A stretch of 64,000 nucleotides of DNA from Eubacterium sp. (lineage in GTDB: Bacteria; Bacillota; Clostridia; Lachnospirales; Lachnospiraceae): assembly GCA_024698965.1 (NCBI GenBank), contig JAILQM010000128.1, positions 1 through 64,000 of the forward strand, given 5' to 3'. Below the pieces are notes generated by a model, which searched no databases, was not told the origin of the DNA, and saw only the letters and a list, made by a program, of their open reading frames with translations. The position numbers and the translations under genes were made by a program. Shown here in pieces: positions 60,596-64,000 of this stretch (positions within the stretch are counted from its first letter, which is position 1; each line of letters opens with the position of its first letter).

Positions 60596-62479
60596 TTACT
60601 CCAAAACTATTGCCGAATTTCCCGGCAAATCCAATTCCACATGCTGCGAAAATCCATTGCAGTCCCCATCTATCGTCTTTAGTTTCTCTAAAATAAATTC
60701 TCCGCTGCCTCCGTATTTTTCAAGATTTGAATTAAACAAAACCTTGTATTCCTTATTTTCCGGCACTCCTACCCAGTAGTTTTCCCATCTTACCGGAGAA
60801 AAATTTATTATAAAAATGAGTTCTTTACCCTTTTGGTTTATTCTTCTGAAAGAAAGTACATTATGTTCGGCATCGTCTGCATTAATCCATTTAAAACCGT
60901 CCCAACTGCTGTCAAGCTCCCACATCTGAGAATATTTCAGATAGAAATTATTGGCCTCTCTGAAATATTCAAGTGTTTTTTTATGCTTGTCAAAATCCAG
61001 AAGCTTCCATTCGAGCTGTTCATAATAACGCCATTCGATAAACTGCCCGAACTCCTGCCCCATAAACATTATCTTTTTGCCCGGACTTGCAAGCATAAAT
61101 ATCAAAAACGCTCTCAGCGCATCAAACTTTGCATCATATTCACCCGGCATTTTATCAAGCAGAGATTTTTTGCCGTGCACCACCTCATCATGAGAAATCG
61201 GCAGTATGAAATTCTCTGAAAATGCATATACAAGCGGAAAGTTTAGCTTATTATGATTATCCTTTCTAAAATACGGATCCATCGAAACATAGCTTAATGT
61301 ATCGTTCATCCAGCCCATATTCCATTTGTAATGAAAGCCGAGTCCTCCGTCCGAAGGAGGCATCGTTACCATCGGCCACGCCGTCGACTCCTCGGCTATC
61401 ATTACCGCCCCTTTAACGCGTGTGCCTACCGCATGATTCAGCTTTTGAAGAAAAGCTATGGCCTGTATATTTTCCGTTCCGCCGTTTTCATTCGGCCTCC
61501 ACTGCCCGTCTCCTCTGTCGTAATCCAAATAAAGCATTGCCGCAACAGCGTCAACTCTTAAGCCGTCGACATGGTATTCTTTTAAAAACATCATTGCGCT
61601 TGAAACAAGAAATGATTGAACTTCCCCCTTGCCGAAATCGAAGCACCTTGTTCCCCAGCCCTTATGCTCCATTTTTAAAGGATCCGCATCCTCATAAAGA
61701 TAACTTCCGTCGAATTCGATAAGGCCAAACTCATCTTTCGGAAAATGAGCCGGCACCCAGTCAAGCAAAATCCCGACTCCTGCTTTATGAGCTTTATTTA
61801 CCAGATACTTAAATCCGTCAGGTGTGCCGTATCTGCTCGTAACGGCAAAATATCCCGTAACCTGATATCCCCATGAACCGACGAAAGGATATTCCGTAAC
61901 AGGCATTATCTCGATATGTGTATAACCCATGCTTTTAACATAAGGTATCAGCTCATCGGCGAGCTTTTTGTAATCAAAGCAGTTTCCGTCTTCATATCTT
62001 TTCCATGATCCGAGATGAACTTCATAAATATTGACAGGGCTTGTATAAGCTATTGCATTTTCCCTCTCTGCCATCCAGTCATCATCATCCCAGGCAAAAC
62101 CGTCATCAATAAAATATACTTTAGAAGCGGAAGCACCGTCTGTTTCCGCAAAAAAAGCATACGGATCGGCTTTAAAAACCAGCCTTCCGTCCGCATGTTC
62201 AATTACATATTTATATAAAGAAAATTCCTCGATTTGAGGCAAAAAAATCTCCCATATGCCATCTTCACAATGCATATAGTTACTGTTAACGTTCCAACCG
62301 TTAAAGTCGCCGACAATCCTTACACTTTTGGCCGACGGCGCATAAACTCTGAACAAAGCCCCGCTTACTCCATCTTCTTCGGCTCTGTGAACACCGAAAA
62401 AATTATAGGCTTCGTAATTCTCCCCTTCATGAAAAAGGGCTACAGATTCACTTCTACTCTTTAATAACTCATTTCCCAT
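60596..62479 (-). CDS. glgB: 1,4-alpha-glucan branching enzyme
   Basis: GH13 enzyme that adds alpha-1,6 branches. The 627-residue protein has a CBM48 N-domain ([22 protein letters not shown]...FNGWN), and catalytic motifs [10 protein letters not shown] near 239, [11 protein letters not shown] near 306, AEESTAWP near 358 and SHDEV near 420. First gene of the glycogen operon. Confidence 0.97.
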   Translation of the reverse strand: MGNELLKSRSESVALFHEGENYEAYNFFGVHRAEEDGVSGALFRVYAPSAKSVRIVGDFNGWNVNSNYMHCEDGIWEIFLPQIEEFSLYKYVIEHADGRLVFKADPYAFFAETDGASASKVYFIDDGFAWDDDDWMAERENAIAYTSPVNIYEVHLGSWKRYEDGNCFDYKKLADELIPYVKSMGYTHIEIMPVTEYPFVGSWGYQVTGYFAVTSRYGTPDGFKYLVNKAHKAGVGILLDWVPAHFPKDEFGLIEFDGSYLYEDADPLKMEHKGWGTRCFDFGKGEVQSFLVSSAMMFLKEYHVDGLRVDAVAAMLYLDYDRGDGQWRPNENGGTENIQAIAFLQKLNHAVGTRVKGAVMIAEESTAWPMVTMPPSDGGLGFHYKWNMGWMNDTLSYVSMDPYFRKDNHNKLNFPLVYAFSENFILPISHDEVVHGKKSLLDKMPGEYDAKFDALRAFLIFMLASPGKKIMFMGQEFGQFIEWRYYEQLEWKLLDFDKHKKTLEYFREANNFYLKYSQMWELDSSWDGFKWINADDAEHNVLSFRRINQKGKELIFIINFSPVRWENYWVGVPENKEYKVLFNSNLEKYGGSGEFILEKLKTIDGDCNGFSQHVELDLPGNSAIVLE

Positions 62480-62543
62480 AAAGTATTCCCCTTGTAAGCA
62501 AAAATGTATAAAATTAACCCACGATATTTAAATAGTTTTAATA

Positions 62544-62572
62544 ATTATACAACTTCACGCTTATTGTAGCAA
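62544..62572 (-). promoter_or_regulatory. Glycogen operon promoter
   Basis: On the minus strand, TTGCTA (62567-62572), a 17-bp spacer and TATAAT (62544-62549), with a leader of about 60 bases before glgB (RBS AGGGGA). Confidence 0.75.
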
Positions 62573-62598
62573 TAAAAAACTTTATGTAAATTAGTATA

Positions 62599-64000
62599 TT
62601 ACCCCGGAAGTTCATCTCCCGGGTAGAATTCAAGCACTACAAGCTGATATGGCTCAAGCGCGACCTTATTGTCTGAAATATCAACCTTTTTTTGAGAATT
62701 AAGCCAAATATAGAGCATTTGCCCCGGCAGCATAAACTCTTTTTTCATATCGTTTACATTTGCCGCCACAACCAAAGACTGCCCGAATTTTTCCCTTGTA
62801 AATGAGATAATATCTTCATTTAAAAGGACATTTACATCTCCGTTTAAAGCTCCGTTTACAACAGGATTGAGCTTTAGGTCTTTAAGCTTTTGATAAATAT
62901 CCGAAATATCTTCCGTGCGTTCATCCTCTTTCCCGAGCAAAAAGCCAAGTCCATACAAAGCTTTTGAAAGCTCCGTATTATGATTACCACTTTTAAGGCT
63001 TCCTATTCTGCTTAATACATCTTCTGCGGAAATACTCTTTTCTTCCTCTTTAGGTTCTGACTCAGAAACTTCCGAAACATTATCCAATACAAGCTTTGCT
63101 CCGCCTATAATTCCCGCATCGTTTCCGAGTAAGGCTATTTTAAACTCCGCATCTTTTTGAGGAGTAAAAGCGTATTTCAAATAGTATTTTTTTATATTGT
63201 CCAAAAGATAATCTCCGGCTCCCGATACTCCTCCTCCTATTACAAAAGCCTCGGGATCTGCAGCGCAGGAAACCATGGCAAGTCCGCGGCCAAGGTATTC
63301 GAATACCGTTTCCATTACCTCTTTTGCAACTTTATCATTTGACTTTGCGGCATCTGTTACATCTTTTGCGCTAAGAACTTCCATATCCCTTAAAACGCTT
63401 TTTTCATCATCTTCTTTTAATCTTTTTTTAGCCAGTCTCACTATACCGCTCGCTGACGCATACTGCTCAAAGCAGCCCTTTTTTCCGCAACCGCATTCTT
63501 CGGTTTCGTCAGGATTTACCGGAAGATGACCTATCTCACCGCCGCCGCCGTGAGCTCCTCTTAAAAGCTTTCCGTCAATTACAATCCCGCCGCCTATGCC
63601 TGTTCCGAGAGTTACGGTTACAATGCTTTTATATTTACCGCCGGCTCCCTTCCAGCATTCACCAAGAGCTGCTAAATTGGCATCATTTGCCGCAAAAACC
63701 TTAAGCTGCGTCATTTGTGAGAGAATTTTTTCACATTCAACGCAGTCCCAGTTAATGTTTGGACAGTTCTTCGCAACTCCTCCTTCGCAGACAGCTCCCG
63801 GCACGCCGAGACCGATTCCCAAAACCGCAGAATTATCTATGCAAAGCATTGAAAGGTTTTCAATAATAGACGCAGCTATATCAGGAAGAATACTTCCCCC
63901 GCCGTCACTTATATCGGTTTTAGTGCTCCACTTTGAAACAATATTTCCTTCAAGGTCGAAAAGACCGTATTTAACGCTCATTCCGCCTATATCCACACCA
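62599..64000 (-). CDS. ROK-family glucokinase with extra C-terminal beta-domain (partial)
   Basis: The start lies beyond the right edge; the frame is open to the last base. The ROK part (about visible residues 1-305) phosphorylates glucose or a related sugar: DIGGMSVKYG (Met where DIGGT has Thr), catalytic Asp in FAANDANLAALGE, GTGIGGGI, and the zinc motif ECGCGKKGCFEQYAS. An acidic linker (about 310-330) leads to 135 further residues, of which the last 90 (LKLNPVVNGALNGDVNVLLN, then VVAANVND and QMLYIWLN) look like the C-terminal beta-sandwich of GH13 alpha-glucosidases. Such a fusion is unusual for ROK kinases. It lies just upstream of the glycogen operon on the same strand. Confidence 0.85.
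   Translation of the reverse strand, partial: GVDIGGMSVKYGLFDLEGNIVSKWSTKTDISDGGGSILPDIAASIIENLSMLCIDNSAVLGIGLGVPGAVCEGGVAKNCPNINWDCVECEKILSQMTQLKVFAANDANLAALGECWKGAGGKYKSIVTVTLGTGIGGGIVIDGKLLRGAHGGGGEIGHLPVNPDETEECGCGKKGCFEQYASASGIVRLAKKRLKEDDEKSVLRDMEVLSAKDVTDAAKSNDKVAKEVMETVFEYLGRGLAMVSCAADPEAFVIGGGVSGAGDYLLDNIKKYYLKYAFTPQKDAEFKIALLGNDAGIIGGAKLVLDNVSEVSESEPKEEEKSISAEDVLSRIGSLKSGNHNTELSKALYGLGFLLGKEDERTEDISDIYQKLKDLKLNPVVNGALNGDVNVLLNEDIISFTREKFGQSLVVAANVNDMKKEFMLPGQMLYIWLNSQKKVDISDNKVALEPYQLVVLEFYPGDELPG

Noticed and set aside
1..64000. CRISPR, IS element, prophage or tRNA genes
   Set aside because: No spaced direct repeats, transposase or integrase-like proteins, or cloverleaf-like segments were recognised; the many small frames opposite real genes look like shadows.

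Overview
The window looks like a chromosomal segment from a Gram-positive, low-to-moderate GC Clostridia member, most likely a Lachnospiraceae-type gut or rumen anaerobe. The evidence is the gene neighbourhoods: asp23-fakA-recG divergent from rpmB; yicC-gmk-rpoZ-rimO-pgsA-rsmD-coaD; zapA-U32 peptidase-ftsW-pbp; miaB-ruvA-ruvB; a his operon of the HisZ/HisG-short type; a GlgBCDAP glycogen operon; and two [FeFe]-hydrogenase proteins. Promoters are sigma-A-like and ribosome-binding sites are strong AGGAGG types. No rRNA, tRNA, CRISPR array, IS element or prophage was seen. Nearly all genes lie on the minus strand. This reads as core genome with some unusual domain fusions.

Layout. 0-8.2 kb: the minus-strand operon hisZ-hisG-hisD-hisB-hisIE, followed by an RNase E/G, a small P-loop protein and a HlyD-like protein. 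It starts from a promoter carrying a palindrome between -35 and -10, and its -35 box overlaps the end of recU. 8.3-14.3 kb: recU (apparently leaderless), two Fe-S/flavin redox proteins, an unknown protein and a fumarate-reductase-like flavoprotein. 14.3-22.2 kb: housekeeping genes (pseudouridine synthase, pepD, coiled-coil protein, coaD, rsmD, pgsA, rimO, rpoZ, gmk, yicC). 22.3-24 kb, plus strand: a yybP-ykoY (Mn2+) riboswitch with a terminator, followed by two cation transporters (CaCA and TMEM165/GDT1 families). 24-28.9 kb: two translationally coupled hybrid histidine kinases, one with an N-terminal DegV (fatty-acid-binding) domain. 29-37 kb: rqcH, recG, fakA, asp23, rpmB, gerW, DUF2953 and NUDIX genes. 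37.2-39 kb: a lone catalytic [FeFe] hydrogenase. 39-44.5 kb: cell-wall and division genes. 44.6-52.3 kb: ruvBA, miaB, a PAS-containing sensory-type [FeFe] hydrogenase coupled to a SpoIIE-type phosphatase, a 5-formyl-THF cyclo-ligase, a DUF896 protein and proB. 52.4-62.6 kb: the glycogen operon glgB-glgC-glgD-glgA-glgP-GH13. 62.6 kb to the right edge: a ROK sugar kinase with an extra C-terminal beta-domain, cut by the window edge.

How the parts connect. Glycogen synthesis and breakdown, a GH13 enzyme and a ROK kinase make one carbohydrate-storage block. The catalytic hydrogenase and the sensory hydrogenase/phosphatase pair suggest H2 production together with H2 or redox sensing. The Mn2+ riboswitch and its two transporters form a self-contained metal-export unit. 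The strongest candidate for an undescribed system is the DegV-hybrid kinase with its coupled partner kinase: its architecture suggests phosphorelay signalling that responds to a lipid-like ligand. Other things worth a second look are a HisIE with a catalytically dead HisF-like barrel and an altered HisE motif, the hydrogenase-phosphatase pair, and the ROK kinase fusion.
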